Assembly (NCBI RefSeq): GCF_002280785.1
Contig: NZ_NCEQ01000005.1
Location: 1 to 64,000, forward strand
Reading direction: 5' to 3'
DNA length: 64,000 nucleotides
Source: Brevundimonas subvibrioides
Lineage (GTDB): Bacteria; Pseudomonadota; Alphaproteobacteria; Caulobacterales; Caulobacteraceae
Under the pieces are notes generated by a model. The model searched no databases and had not been told where the DNA came from. It saw nothing but the letters and a program-made list of their open reading frames with translations. Each line of letters begins with the position of its first letter. Positions within the stretch are counted from its first letter, which is position 1. Shown here piece after piece: positions 7,520 through 14,752 of the stretch. The translations under genes and the position numbers were made by a program.

Positions 7520-7692
7520 CCCTCTCCCCTTGCGGGAGAGGGAGGCGGCGCACGGGCGGGTAGCGACCGTTCCTGCGCCGGCGGGTGAGGGGTCACACGG
7601 GCCGTTCCGTTGAGTCCCGCCCCACGCTCCAGCCGTCGGCGTGACCCCTCATCCGTCCGCTTCGCGGCCACCTTCTCCCGCAAGGGAGAAGG
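7520..7692. repeat. Large inverted pair of palindromic repeats
   Basis: Two perfect hairpins face each other: CCCTCTCCC/GGGAGAGGG at 7520-7542 and CCTTCTCCC/GGGAGAAGG at 7671-7692. Inside them lie GTGAGGGGTCAC (7585-7596) and its near complement GTGACCCCTCAT (7641-7652), so the whole 173 bases can fold as a long cruciform. This is a common alphaproteobacterial intergenic repeat. It begins directly at the flmG stop and may help end that transcript, although no U-tract is present. Confidence 0.6.
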
Positions 7693-7963
7693 AAAATACC
7701 CGCATACCCATCAACGGACCGTCCGAATTCGTCTTTGAAAACAACCGCCGGCTCTAATTTAGAGCCCTTATCGCAGGCGCCCCTCAAACCTGTCGTACAC
7801 TCTCCCCCGAACGGTCTTTGACAATCCGCAACACCCTCCGCCCCCCAATTCCGGGAATCCTGTCCGCCGGACAGATCGACTGGTCGCAAGCCTCTGATTT
7901 TCTTCACCCGACTAGTCGTTTCGTCCGTTTCGTCACCCCGAATCTCGTCCGGACGCCCCGGAC
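7693..7963. other. Non-coding stretch upstream of the general-stress promoter
   Basis: No supported open reading frame or RNA gene is seen on either strand. Base composition is less GC-rich than in the neighbouring genes, with AT-rich patches around 7730-7770. It contains TAATTTAGAGCCC near 7756. It may hold regulatory sites, but none can be named. Confidence 0.4.
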
Positions 7964-7989
7964 GGAACGCACGGCAAAGCCACGGCGTT
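7964..7989 (+). promoter_or_regulatory. EcfG (SigT)-type general stress promoter
   Basis: GGAAC at 7964-7968 and CGTT at 7986-7989 are separated by 17 bases, matching the alphaproteobacterial general-stress consensus GGAAC-N16/17-CGTT exactly. The ATG of the next gene lies 25 bases downstream, with AGGGAGG between. Placement, spacing and both core elements agree. Confidence 0.7.
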
Positions 7990-8013
7990 GATCTCTCACA
8001 CAGGGAGGCGGCC

Positions 8014-8445
8014 ATGCCAGGTTTGGACGATCAGGATCAGTCCGAGGTCTTCGACGAAGACAACAACGACGCCTCGGAGACCGGCGGCGTCACCAACGAG
8101 TTCAAGACGTTCGAGGAAATGCCCGAGGTGCTCGACGTCACCTTCGCCGACGGCGACGCCGACGAGGAGGAGTTCGACGAGGACGATCAGAATCTCGATG
8201 ACGCGCTCGGCGCCGACGGGGTCGACCCTGAGGCGGACGCCCGGTACGGCGCCGACGGAACCCGCATCAATGAGACGGACCTCGGCGCGGACGAGCCCGG
8301 GCAGGGCGAGATCGAACTGGTCTATGCCGGCCTGATGGAGGACGTGCAGGGCGCGCAGGCCAGCGCAGCCCACTGGGAGGCCAGGACCCTGTCCGACGAC
8401 GATATCGAAGACCTGGGCTACGGCCCTGAAGGAGACGACAAATGA
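8014..8445 (+). CDS. Highly acidic hypothetical protein, predicted general-stress gene
   Basis: A 143-residue, strongly acidic soluble protein. About one third of its residues are Asp or Glu, including runs such as ADGDADEEEFDEDDQN, and basic residues are few. There is no signal peptide or membrane segment. The C-terminal third (ELVYAGLMEDVQGAQ, then DDDIEDLGYGPEG) looks like a short folded or binding segment after a disordered acidic region. The start is ATG with a strong AGGGAGG site. It is coupled to the next gene by an ATGA overlap and sits directly behind an EcfG-type promoter, so induction in stationary phase or under stress is expected. I do not recognise a named family; function unknown. 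Confidence 0.8.
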   Translation: MPGLDDQDQSEVFDEDNNDASETGGVTNEFKTFEEMPEVLDVTFADGDADEEEFDEDDQNLDDALGADGVDPEADARYGADGTRINETDLGADEPGQGEIELVYAGLMEDVQGAQASAAHWEARTLSDDDIEDLGYGPEGDDK

Positions 8446-8657
8446 CCGACGCCCCCCCCGGCACCGGAAGGCCGCGCGATCCCGACCTTGATACCGACAC
8501 CCCGCACGCCCGCCCCGCCGAGCGACTGGAAGGCAAGCCCGACCAGTTGAACGAGAAACACGGCGACGCCGAAGATCGCCAGGAAGCCCTCCTCGATGAA
8601 GGCGTGGAAGAGACCTTCCCGGCCAGCGACTCGGTCTCGGCCAAGCGGATCAACTGA
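8442..8657 (+). CDS. Small stress-associated protein with ETFPASDSVSAKRI motif
   Basis: A 71-residue hydrophilic protein coupled to the preceding gene by ATGA. The N-terminal 40 residues are Pro-, Asp- and Arg-rich and probably disordered. The C-terminus ends EETFPASDSVSAKRIN, which matches a recurring ETFPASD-x-(S/P) motif in small alphaproteobacterial proteins. A related motif, LDASFPSSNAV, occurs in another small gene of this window at 38002-38214. Operon position behind the EcfG-type promoter suggests a general-stress role. The molecular function of this motif family is, as far as I know, not established. Confidence 0.75.
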   Translation: MTDAPPGTGRPRDPDLDTDTPHARPAERLEGKPDQLNEKHGDAEDRQEALLDEGVEETFPASDSVSAKRIN

Positions 8658-8721
8658 AACTGATCGTTGTTAACCGGCCGCGCCATCGGTAGTCGTGGTT
8701 CTCAAACCACCGGAGCATCCG

Positions 8722-9594
8722 ATGTCGCGGCCGACAGACCGGTTCGAGGGCACCTCGAACTATATCGCCACCCAGGACCTGAAGATCGCGGTCAACGCCG
8801 CCGTCGCCCTGGAACGGCCCCTGCTGATCAAGGGCGAGCCCGGCACCGGCAAGACCGTCCTCGCCTACGAGATGGCCAGGGCGTTGAACGCCCCGCTGAT
8901 CACCTGGCACATCAAGTCGACGACCAAGGCCCACAACGGCCTTTACGAATACGACGCCGTCAGCCGCCTCCGCGACAGCCAGCTGGGCGAGGAACGGGTC
9001 CACGACGTCCGCAACTACCTGAAGCCCGGCAAGCTGTGGGAGGCCTTCACCTCCCCCGTCCGACCGATCCTGCTGATCGACGAGATCGACAAGGCCGACA
9101 TCGAGTTCCCCAACGACCTGCTGCAGGAACTCGACCGGATGGAGTTCTTCGTCCAGGAGACGGGCGAGACCATCCGCGCCGAGGTCCGGCCGATCGTGGT
9201 CATCACCTCGAACAACGAGAAGGAACTGCCCGACGCCTTCCTGCGCCGCTGCTTCTTCCACTACATCCGCTTCCCCGACGACGAGACGATGAAGGCGATC
9301 ATCGCCGTGCACTTCCCCGGCATCAAACCCCGGCTGGTGTCCGAGGCGTTGAAGACCTTCTACGAGATCCGCGACACGCCCGGCCTGAAGAAGAAGCCGT
9401 CGACCTCCGAACTGCTGGACTGGCTGAAGCTGCTGATGGTCGACGACGTCCAGCCCGAGACCCTGCGCGAGACCAGCCCCAACAAGCTGATCCCGCCGCT
9501 CCACGGCGCCCTGCTGAAGAACGAACAGGATGTGCATCTGTTCGAGCGGCTGGCCTTCCTCAATCGTCGCGAAGGCTCACGTCCCGGCGCTTGA
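8722..9594 (+). CDS. MoxR-family AAA+ ATPase
   Basis: A 290-residue AAA+ protein of the MoxR group, thought to act as a metal-insertion or complex-assembly chaperone, usually with a von Willebrand A-domain partner. Walker A is GEPGTGKT near residue 42 and Walker B is ILLIDEIDKAD near residue 115. Sensor 1 is VVITSNNEKELPDAFLRRC, with the second-region arginines following. The first ATG of the open frame would be at 8722 with GGAG upstream; the earlier GTG at 8695 adds nine residues with no ribosome site. The expected VWA partner is not the next gene, so it either lies elsewhere or has been lost from this locus. Confidence 0.88.
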   Translation: MSRPTDRFEGTSNYIATQDLKIAVNAAVALERPLLIKGEPGTGKTVLAYEMARALNAPLITWHIKSTTKAHNGLYEYDAVSRLRDSQLGEERVHDVRNYLKPGKLWEAFTSPVRPILLIDEIDKADIEFPNDLLQELDRMEFFVQETGETIRAEVRPIVVITSNNEKELPDAFLRRCFFHYIRFPDDETMKAIIAVHFPGIKPRLVSEALKTFYEIRDTPGLKKKPSTSELLDWLKLLMVDDVQPETLRETSPNKLIPPLHGALLKNEQDVHLFERLAFLNRREGSRPGA

Positions 9595-9708
9595 GATACG
9601 GCCCATTCCTGACATTTGACGAACAGATATCGTCAGATCGATTACCGCGATTTCACTGGAATAGTGCCGGCCACTGTTCAAGATGAAGGCCTGAAGAGGA
9701 ACCTGTTG

Positions 9709-10581
9709 ATGCGACTGCTTCTCGCCACCATCTGCACCGCTAGCCTGATGACGGCAGCCTGCGACGGCGAATCCGTGCGTATCTCCACGACCACGACCGA
9801 TTCCGGCCCCAGGGGGGTGCTGAAGGTCATCGACACCCTTCAGTGCCCGGAGACCATCGGGGTCCTGACCCGCAAGGGGACGGCCCATGCCGGCGGCGCC
9901 ACCTGCCTCTACAGCGGCCCGCGCGGCGCCGAGGTCACACTGCAACTCGTCACCCTGAGGGACCAGACCGCCGACGCGGTCCTGCGGCGCTTCGAGACGA
10001 CCCTGGCGGCCGACATGCCGCACACGACCGCCGAACTTCGCGCATCCGCCGACGCGACCCGCGCCCAGACCGCGGCCGATGAGGCCCGGAGCCAGGCCGA
10101 CGTCGCCGCTGATGTTGCGGCGGTCGAGGCGGACGCTGCCGCTTCGGCGGCCGACAGCGCCCACGTCCGCGCTCCCGGCATGGCCATTGACGCCGAAGGC
10201 GACCGCGCCCGCGTCCGTCTGCCGGGGATGAGCGTCGACGCCGAGGGCGACAAGGCCAGCGTTCGTTTCGGCGGCTTCTCCATCAACGCGGACGACAGCA
10301 GCCAGAGGGTGGACATCAGCTCGTCCGACGAGAGCGTCAGCGTCCAGGCCCACGACGACGCGGCGGAAATCCGCACCCGCGCCCCCGGCGAGGCCACGCG
10401 CCGCACCTATATGCTGACCGATCGGACGCCGGCCGACGAGGGCTGGAGGCTGGTCGGCTTTGAAGCGCGAGGCCCCGTCGGCGGTCCGATCGTCATCGCC
10501 ACGGTGCGGGCCAAGGACCGCGACAGCGACGGCGTGTTCGATTCCGCCAAGGATCTGGTCGCGCTGAACGTCGGCGAATAA
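9709..10581 (+). CDS. Exported protein with Ala-rich coiled segment and tandem repeats, possible lipoprotein
   Basis: A 290-residue protein of unknown function. MRLLLATICTASLMTAAC forms a signal peptide whose end resembles a lipobox, although Thr at -3 is atypical. After an N-terminal domain of about 90 residues with two Cys (TLQCPETIG, GGATCLYSG), residues about 110-155 are almost entirely Ala, Asp, Glu, Ser and Thr and probably helical. Three copies of a repeat then follow: VRAPGMAIDAEGDRA, VRLPGMSVDAEGDKA and VRFGGFSINADD. The C-terminal 70 residues include a hydrophobic strand region and a Ca-like DRDSDGVFDSA. The ATG is chosen for its AGAGGAA site. It lies alone, 115 bases after the MoxR gene. 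Confidence 0.75.
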   Translation: MRLLLATICTASLMTAACDGESVRISTTTTDSGPRGVLKVIDTLQCPETIGVLTRKGTAHAGGATCLYSGPRGAEVTLQLVTLRDQTADAVLRRFETTLAADMPHTTAELRASADATRAQTAADEARSQADVAADVAAVEADAAASAADSAHVRAPGMAIDAEGDRARVRLPGMSVDAEGDKASVRFGGFSINADDSSQRVDISSSDESVSVQAHDDAAEIRTRAPGEATRRTYMLTDRTPADEGWRLVGFEARGPVGGPIVIATVRAKDRDSDGVFDSAKDLVALNVGE

Positions 10582-10609
10582 CGCGCCCAAGCTTGATCCC
10601 GCGGTCCGG

Positions 10610-11305
10610 ATGGGTCACCTGACCTGCCGTTCGCCGATTGGATCACCCGCCTTGGCCGTTCCGCCCTCCCCTCGCGCCTCCAGGACCCCGGCGCCCCGCG
10701 CCTGGCAGCGCATGTTGTCCGGCCGCCGCCTGGACCTGCTCGATCCCTCGCCCTTCGACATCGAGATCGAGGATATCGCCCACGGCCTGGCCCGCGTCGC
10801 CCGCTGGAACGGCCAGACCATCGGCGAGCACGCCTTCTCCGTCGCCCAGCACTCCTGCGTCGTCGAGGAGATCGCCGCCCACATCAAGCCGGGTCTGGAG
10901 CCCAGATGGCGGCTCGCCGCCCTGCTCCATGACGCCTCCGAATACGTGATCGGCGACATGATCTCGCCCTTCAAGGCGGCGCTCGGGGTCAGCTACACGT
11001 CGTTCGAGGCTCGACTGGAAGACGCCATCCACGTCCGCTTCGGCCTGCCGCCCAAGACGCCCGTCCAGATCAAGAAGCTGATCAAGAGCGCGGACAAGGC
11101 CTGCGCCTTCTTCGAGGCCACCCAGCTGGCCGGGTTCAACGCGAAGGAAGCCCTCGGTTTCTTCGGCTCACCGCCACCCGGCTATGACCTGATCATCGAT
11201 CCCCTGCCCGCTCCGGTGGCCCAGCAGCGCTATCTGGAGCGCTACCGCATCCTCGCCGAGGCCGTGGGCATCCTGCCCGCCGCCGATGCCTGGCACACGG
11301 AATAG
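10610..11305 (+). CDS. HD-domain hydrolase (YfbR-like)
   Basis: An HD-superfamily phosphohydrolase of up to 231 residues. Metal ligands are visible as His in GEHAFSVAQHS, the paired His-Asp in ALLHDASEYVIGD, and a later Asp in SADKACAFFEA. The spacing fits the YfbR/5'-nucleotidase-like subgroup. The first 30 residues (rich in Pro, Ser and Arg) are poorly supported: homologues usually begin near RAWQRMLSGRRLDLL, so translation may start at the TTG at 10652. The substrate is not deducible; the subgroup dephosphorylates deoxynucleotides in Escherichia coli. It is followed after 4 bases by the Nudix-like regulator gene, suggesting a two-gene operon in nucleotide or NAD metabolism. Confidence 0.8.
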   Translation: MGHLTCRSPIGSPALAVPPSPRASRTPAPRAWQRMLSGRRLDLLDPSPFDIEIEDIAHGLARVARWNGQTIGEHAFSVAQHSCVVEEIAAHIKPGLEPRWRLAALLHDASEYVIGDMISPFKAALGVSYTSFEARLEDAIHVRFGLPPKTPVQIKKLIKSADKACAFFEATQLAGFNAKEALGFFGSPPPGYDLIIDPLPAPVAQQRYLERYRILAEAVGILPAADAWHTE

Positions 11306-11309
11306 CGCC

Positions 11310-12251
11310 ATGTCCTGGGGCGGCGAGCACGGGGTCCGCATCGGCCTGTCCGCCGTCGTCATGGCGCTGCGCTCGGGTCGCCTCTGCATCCTGACCACAG
11401 AGACCCCGGAGGGTGAACTGGCCCTGCCCTTCGGCCCGTTCGACCCGGCCGGGGACCGCACCTTCGAGCGGGCCCTGCGATCGTTCGTGACCGCCCAGAC
11501 CGGTTTCGGCCTCGGCTTCGTCGAACAGCTCTACACCTTCGGCGACGCAGGCCGCGCCGCGCCGCGTCCCACCCCCGGTCCCGACCGCCAGCGTGAAGTC
11601 TCCGTCGGCTATCTGGCCCTGACCGCCGAGGCCGTGGACATGGCCCCGTCCGGGGCCCGCTGGACCCCGGCGCTGGAAATCTTCCCGTGGGAGGATCGCC
11701 GCGCGCCCCCCGCCAGACTGACCAACGACATCGTCAACAGCTTGACGACCTGGGCGGACGGCGATCCTCGCCGGGTCGACCGGATCGAAGCCCTGTTCGC
11801 GCCGTCCGCCTCGGTCCGCTGGGACGAGACCCGCGTGCTGGAACGCTACGAACTCCTCTACGAGGCCGGTCTGGTCGCCGAGGCCGCCCGCGACCGCGAC
11901 GACGCCTCCCCGCTCGACCTGTTCGACCGCCGGATGGCCTCCGATCACCGCCGCATCCTCGCCACCGGCCTGGGCCGCCTGCGCAGCAAGCTGCGGTACC
12001 GCCCGGTCCTGTTCGAACTGACGCCCGCGACCTTCACACTGTCCGCGCTCCAGGCCGCCGCCGAGGCCGTCGTCGGCCTGAACCTGCACAAGCAGAACTT
12101 CCGCCGCGGCGTGGAACGCACCGGCCTGGTCGAGCCCACCGGCCGCCTGTCCCCCGGCACCGGAGGCCGCCCGGCCGAGCTCTTTCGCTTCACCGGCGCC
12201 GGCCCGCGCGACGGCCAGGCCCCCGGCCTCGCCCTGCCAGCCCTGCGCTAG
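11310..12251 (+). CDS. Nudix-like transcriptional regulator, probably of NAD metabolism (NadQ/COG4111-like)
   Basis: A 313-residue protein with an N-terminal Nudix fold and a C-terminal winged-helix region. The Nudix box position (TFERALRSFVTAQTGFGL) lacks the REx2EE catalytic glutamates, which suggests a ligand-sensing rather than a hydrolytic domain. The C-terminal half contains FELTPATFTLSALQAAAEAV, then NFRRGVERTGLVEPTG, a pattern of NrtR/NadQ-type DNA-binding domains. The ATG at 11310 lies 4 bases after the HD gene; an in-frame ATG at 11286 would overlap that gene. Assignment to NAD control is from family resemblance only. The HD-domain neighbour fits a nucleotide-salvage theme. Confidence 0.65.
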   Translation: MSWGGEHGVRIGLSAVVMALRSGRLCILTTETPEGELALPFGPFDPAGDRTFERALRSFVTAQTGFGLGFVEQLYTFGDAGRAAPRPTPGPDRQREVSVGYLALTAEAVDMAPSGARWTPALEIFPWEDRRAPPARLTNDIVNSLTTWADGDPRRVDRIEALFAPSASVRWDETRVLERYELLYEAGLVAEAARDRDDASPLDLFDRRMASDHRRILATGLGRLRSKLRYRPVLFELTPATFTLSALQAAAEAVVGLNLHKQNFRRGVERTGLVEPTGRLSPGTGGRPAELFRFTGAGPRDGQAPGLALPALR

Positions 12252-12350
12252 ATCCTCCATATCCGGAAAATCGTCCGCGCCCGCTTGCGGCCCGGCCCCG
12301 ACCCCATTAGAGAAGCCGCTCGCTTTCGACCGAGCGTCCTACGGCCCCGC

Positions 12351-12440
<90 letters not shown>

Positions 12441-12611
12441 TCATCCTAAAAATGACTACAAAACAAGCCCTTACGGGCAAGACCATGCCATTTTCGTGAC
12501 AGGATGTGCGACACCTGACAAGCTGTTGATAGCTGGAACAAACACAGAACATTCTATTGCCTCGCCGTCTCCTCCCCCGCTAAATCGATCCGGGTCGAGT
12601 GAGAGAAAGCC

Positions 12612-12812
12612 ATGCAATCAGACGACAGCACCGCCCGCCTTCTGGATGCTCTCAAGGGCATCGATCTCTCCCGCGCCGATGGCCGCATAGGGATCGGCTC
12701 GCTCCTGGCCGAGATCGAAAGACGGTCGCCCGGCGCGATCCTTCGACACGCGGCGACCATCCAGCTTCAGAGTCTGGGTTGCGATACCCGGCTTGCCGAT
12801 GGGGCGTCGTAA
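12612..12812 (+). CDS. Small hypothetical protein
   Basis: A 66-residue soluble protein beginning MQSDDSTARLLDALKGIDLS, with a GAGAGAAAG ribosome site. It has a helical look (LLAEIERRSPGAILRHAATI), no signal peptide and no membrane segment. The 3' end overlaps the next gene by 14 bases, so the two are probably co-translated. No family is recognised. The two genes sit between tRNA-Ser and a decayed TonB-receptor fragment. Confidence 0.55.
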   Translation: MQSDDSTARLLDALKGIDLSRADGRIGIGSLLAEIERRSPGAILRHAATIQLQSLGCDTRLADGAS

Positions 12813-13344
12813 TCCCGACCGCTACCCGGCCGAGGACTGGAAGCTCGCCGGGCATACGGTCGGCGCCATCATCGATAACCGATGGATGGTCTGCACTGAG
12901 TGCGAAGCCTGCGAGCTGCGCATCCGGGCGGACCTGAAAAGGATCGCCCGCGAACGTGGGCGGACCTTCGTTCTATGGGGCAGGTCTACGCCGTGCCGCC
13001 GGATGGGTTGTCCGGGCAGGGTCACCTTCTGGTGTCGCCCGCACGGGGCGAAGGGCCTGTCAGGGCAACTTTGCCAAGCTACAGAGCGCCCTTCCGGGCG
13101 CGACCTGCGACCAGATCACCCAGCCGCCGAACGGATCGTTGAGCGATACGCCGTCCAAGGTGAGGCGTGTGCGACCGGCGACGGACAGCATGATCGCGCG
13201 CAGGCTTATCCCCTGGGGGGTCGGATTGGCGCCGGGCTGGAGGTGCGCCGGAACAGGGAGACGGCAGGCACGGTCGCCACGGACTCATCCCGCCGGGTCG
13301 CACGATCGAGCAGCACCCAGTCGAGGTCCTGGGGTGCGATCTGA
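12799..13344 (+). CDS. Cysteine-rich hypothetical protein with aberrant C-terminal extension
   Basis: The first 85 residues look like a real protein. A cluster of cysteines (CTECEACELRIRADLKR, then CRRMGCPGRVTFWC) could bind zinc, with a basic helix between. Similar Cys-rich small proteins with an RVTFW-like end occur in alphaproteobacteria, usually stopping near that point. Here the frame continues for about 95 further residues of low-complexity Arg/Ala/Gly sequence, which is antisense to a decayed TonB-receptor fragment (13080-13349). The native stop may therefore have been lost in a rearrangement. The ATG at 12799 is used; a TTG at 12793 is also possible. Function unknown. Confidence 0.5.
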   Translation: MGRRNPDRYPAEDWKLAGHTVGAIIDNRWMVCTECEACELRIRADLKRIARERGRTFVLWGRSTPCRRMGCPGRVTFWCRPHGAKGLSGQLCQATERPSGRDLRPDHPAAERIVERYAVQGEACATGDGQHDRAQAYPLGGRIGAGLEVRRNRETAGTVATDSSRRVARSSSTQSRSWGAI

Positions 13345-13349
13345 ATCAT
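13080..13349 (-). pseudogene. Remnant of a TonB-dependent receptor plug domain
   Basis: Minus-strand translation gives MIQIAPQDLDWVLLDRA...VSLFRRTSS in one frame. After a frameshift near 13255 it continues as GANPTPQGISLRAI, then RTRLTLDGVSLNDPFGGWV and IWSQVAPGRAL. The order VSLFRRTSS / ANPTTQGVSLR / TLDGVPLNDPFGGWV is characteristic of the plug domain of a TonB-receptor subfamily common in Caulobacterales. Both ends are missing, so only about 90 codons survive. The remnant lies against the 3' end of the Crp-family gene. No functional product is expected. Confidence 0.7.
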
Positions 13350-14083
13350 CCCATCCTGCTCATCCGGCGTCCGCCGGCGGCCGCAACCTGTCGGCATTCA
13401 ATCGAGGCCGCCATCCGGATGTCGCGCACCGACCGGGACGCGTCGTAGCACTCGCAGACGCGTGCTTCGATGGCCGCACGGTCTTTGATCGTCAACGACC
13501 CCCTGGTGGTTTCGATAGCGCCCGCCTCCCGGAATGTGTCGAAAGATCCGCGAGCCGCCTTTCGCTGGACTCCGAGAATCTGGGCAATGCCGGCAACGGT
13601 TTCCTGAATGGGCGCCGCCCCCACGCGGTCGTGCTGCCGCAACAGCCATTTCGCGAGGCGTTCATCGGTGCGATGGGTGAGATTGCAGGCCGAGTTCTGG
13701 GCCAGTTCCATCGACAGCCGAACGCCATAGTCGAGCAGCACGGACCGAACCGCACTCCGCCGCTCGGTAATGGCGGCCAGACTTCGGATGTCGACGGCCA
13801 GTCCGGTGACGTCGGATTTCGTCATCAGGCGATAGGCGCCGTGGGTCTGTCCGCCCCAGCCGCCCGTGACGGCCTCATCGCCGATTGAGAAGACCTCCAG
13901 CGCCTCGCCGTTCTTCATCGGAACCGTCGCGGCCACGGACCCGCTTTCGACGAAAAGCACAGTATTGATCGGGCCGCCGGCGGTCCCGATCAACTGGCCC
14001 CGCAGAAAGGCGCGCTTCTGTCCAACGGCCATTACGGCCATCCGGTCTTCGGCGCCCATTCCGGCCAGCAGCGCATTGGTCAT
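13346..14083 (-). CDS. Crp/Fnr-family transcriptional regulator
   Basis: A 245-residue regulator with an N-terminal cyclic-nucleotide-type beta barrel (FLRGQLIGTAGGPINTVLFV, then GEALEVFSIGDEAVTGGWGG), a long dimerisation helix and a C-terminal winged helix (ETVAGIAQILGVQRKAARG). There is no N-terminal Cys cluster, so it is not an oxygen-sensing iron-sulphur FNR. The recognition helix lacks the E-x2-SR pattern of proteins that read TTGAT boxes, so it is unlikely to control the FNR-type sites found between 33.9 and 46.3 kb. The ATG at 14083 is preferred over the longer frame. It lies 55 bases after the cytochrome gene and may regulate the catabolic operon upstream of it. Confidence 0.8.
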   Translation of the reverse strand: MTNALLAGMGAEDRMAVMAVGQKRAFLRGQLIGTAGGPINTVLFVESGSVAATVPMKNGEALEVFSIGDEAVTGGWGGQTHGAYRLMTKSDVTGLAVDIRSLAAITERRSAVRSVLLDYGVRLSMELAQNSACNLTHRTDERLAKWLLRQHDRVGAAPIQETVAGIAQILGVQRKAARGSFDTFREAGAIETTRGSLTIKDRAAIEARVCECYDASRSVRDIRMAASIECRQVAAAGGRRMSRMG

Positions 14084-14138
14084 CTGCCACTCACTCAACA
14101 ACTGGCCACGGAGGGTGCCGGGCCCCGACGGGCCCGCG

Positions 14139-14696
14139 TCAGTTCGCCCGGCGGGGTGGGAACTCTCTCGTGAGGTAGGCGTGCACGGTCTGGAGATCCT
14201 CATCGCTGGCCTCCAAACCGAGGCCCATCATCCGTTCGATCAACTCGGCCCAGCCATCCGAGGTCCGGCCGTTGGCGGTGACCATGCCGATGGCATGGCA
14301 GCTGGTGCAGAGCTGCTGGACTGTCTCGCGCCCCGGACCGGTGGGAAGACCGGACCTTGCCGGGATCACGGTCGCGGGCGGGATAGGGGGAGTCGGCGGG
14401 GACAGTGTCGCGGGCGAGGCCGGCGGCGGCGCGGGAGGCCGGACGCCGACCGGGGCTGTGGCGGCAGGCGCAGGAATCGTCGCTGCAGCCGGCGCCGCGG
14501 GAGCCGTAGCTACGACAGTCTCAACCGGCAAGGCGGCTGGCGTCGGCGCGACTGGCGTCGGAACCGCCGCCGGAACCGGAGCCGGAGCCGGCGCGGACGT
14601 CCCTGCGGGTGTACAGGCCGCCGTGATCAGCATCGCGGCACATGCGCCTGCGACCTGTCTCCAGCCAGACCTGTGTTCGGGTTTCGGGGTCGTCAT
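14139..14696 (-). CDS. Cytochrome c lipoprotein with long Pro/Ala linker
   Basis: A 185-residue predicted lipoprotein: the signal peptide ends LITAAC. A linker of about 85 residues follows, almost entirely Pro, Ala, Val and Thr, and then a small class I cytochrome c domain with the heme motif CTSCH. Met in ERMMGLGLEASDEDL is a candidate axial ligand. Only about 60 residues make the heme domain, so it is a minimal c-type cytochrome tethered to a membrane. It is encoded with a PQQ dehydrogenase and is therefore a likely electron acceptor for it. The ATG at 14696 has a GGAAG site. The linker would allow the heme domain to reach across the periplasm. Confidence 0.82.
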   Translation of the reverse strand: MTTPKPEHRSGWRQVAGACAAMLITAACTPAGTSAPAPAPVPAAVPTPVAPTPAALPVETVVATAPAAPAAATIPAPAATAPVGVRPPAPPPASPATLSPPTPPIPPATVIPARSGLPTGPGRETVQQLCTSCHAIGMVTANGRTSDGWAELIERMMGLGLEASDEDLQTVHAYLTREFPPRRAN

Positions 14697-14752
14697 CTCA
14701 AACTTCCTGACTTGGGGATTACTGTGCGGAGAGGGTTCGGATCTGGCCCGAC

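Noticed and set aside
12956..13888. Long open frame of 310 codons on the plus strand
   Set aside because: It is antisense to the Crp-family gene and TonB-receptor relic, with Arg/Ala/Gly-rich sequence and no motif; a high-GC shadow.
13346..14083. Crp-family protein as the regulator of the FNR-type boxes
   Set aside because: The recognition helix lacks the E-x2-SR residues that read TTGAT, and no oxygen-sensing Cys cluster is present.
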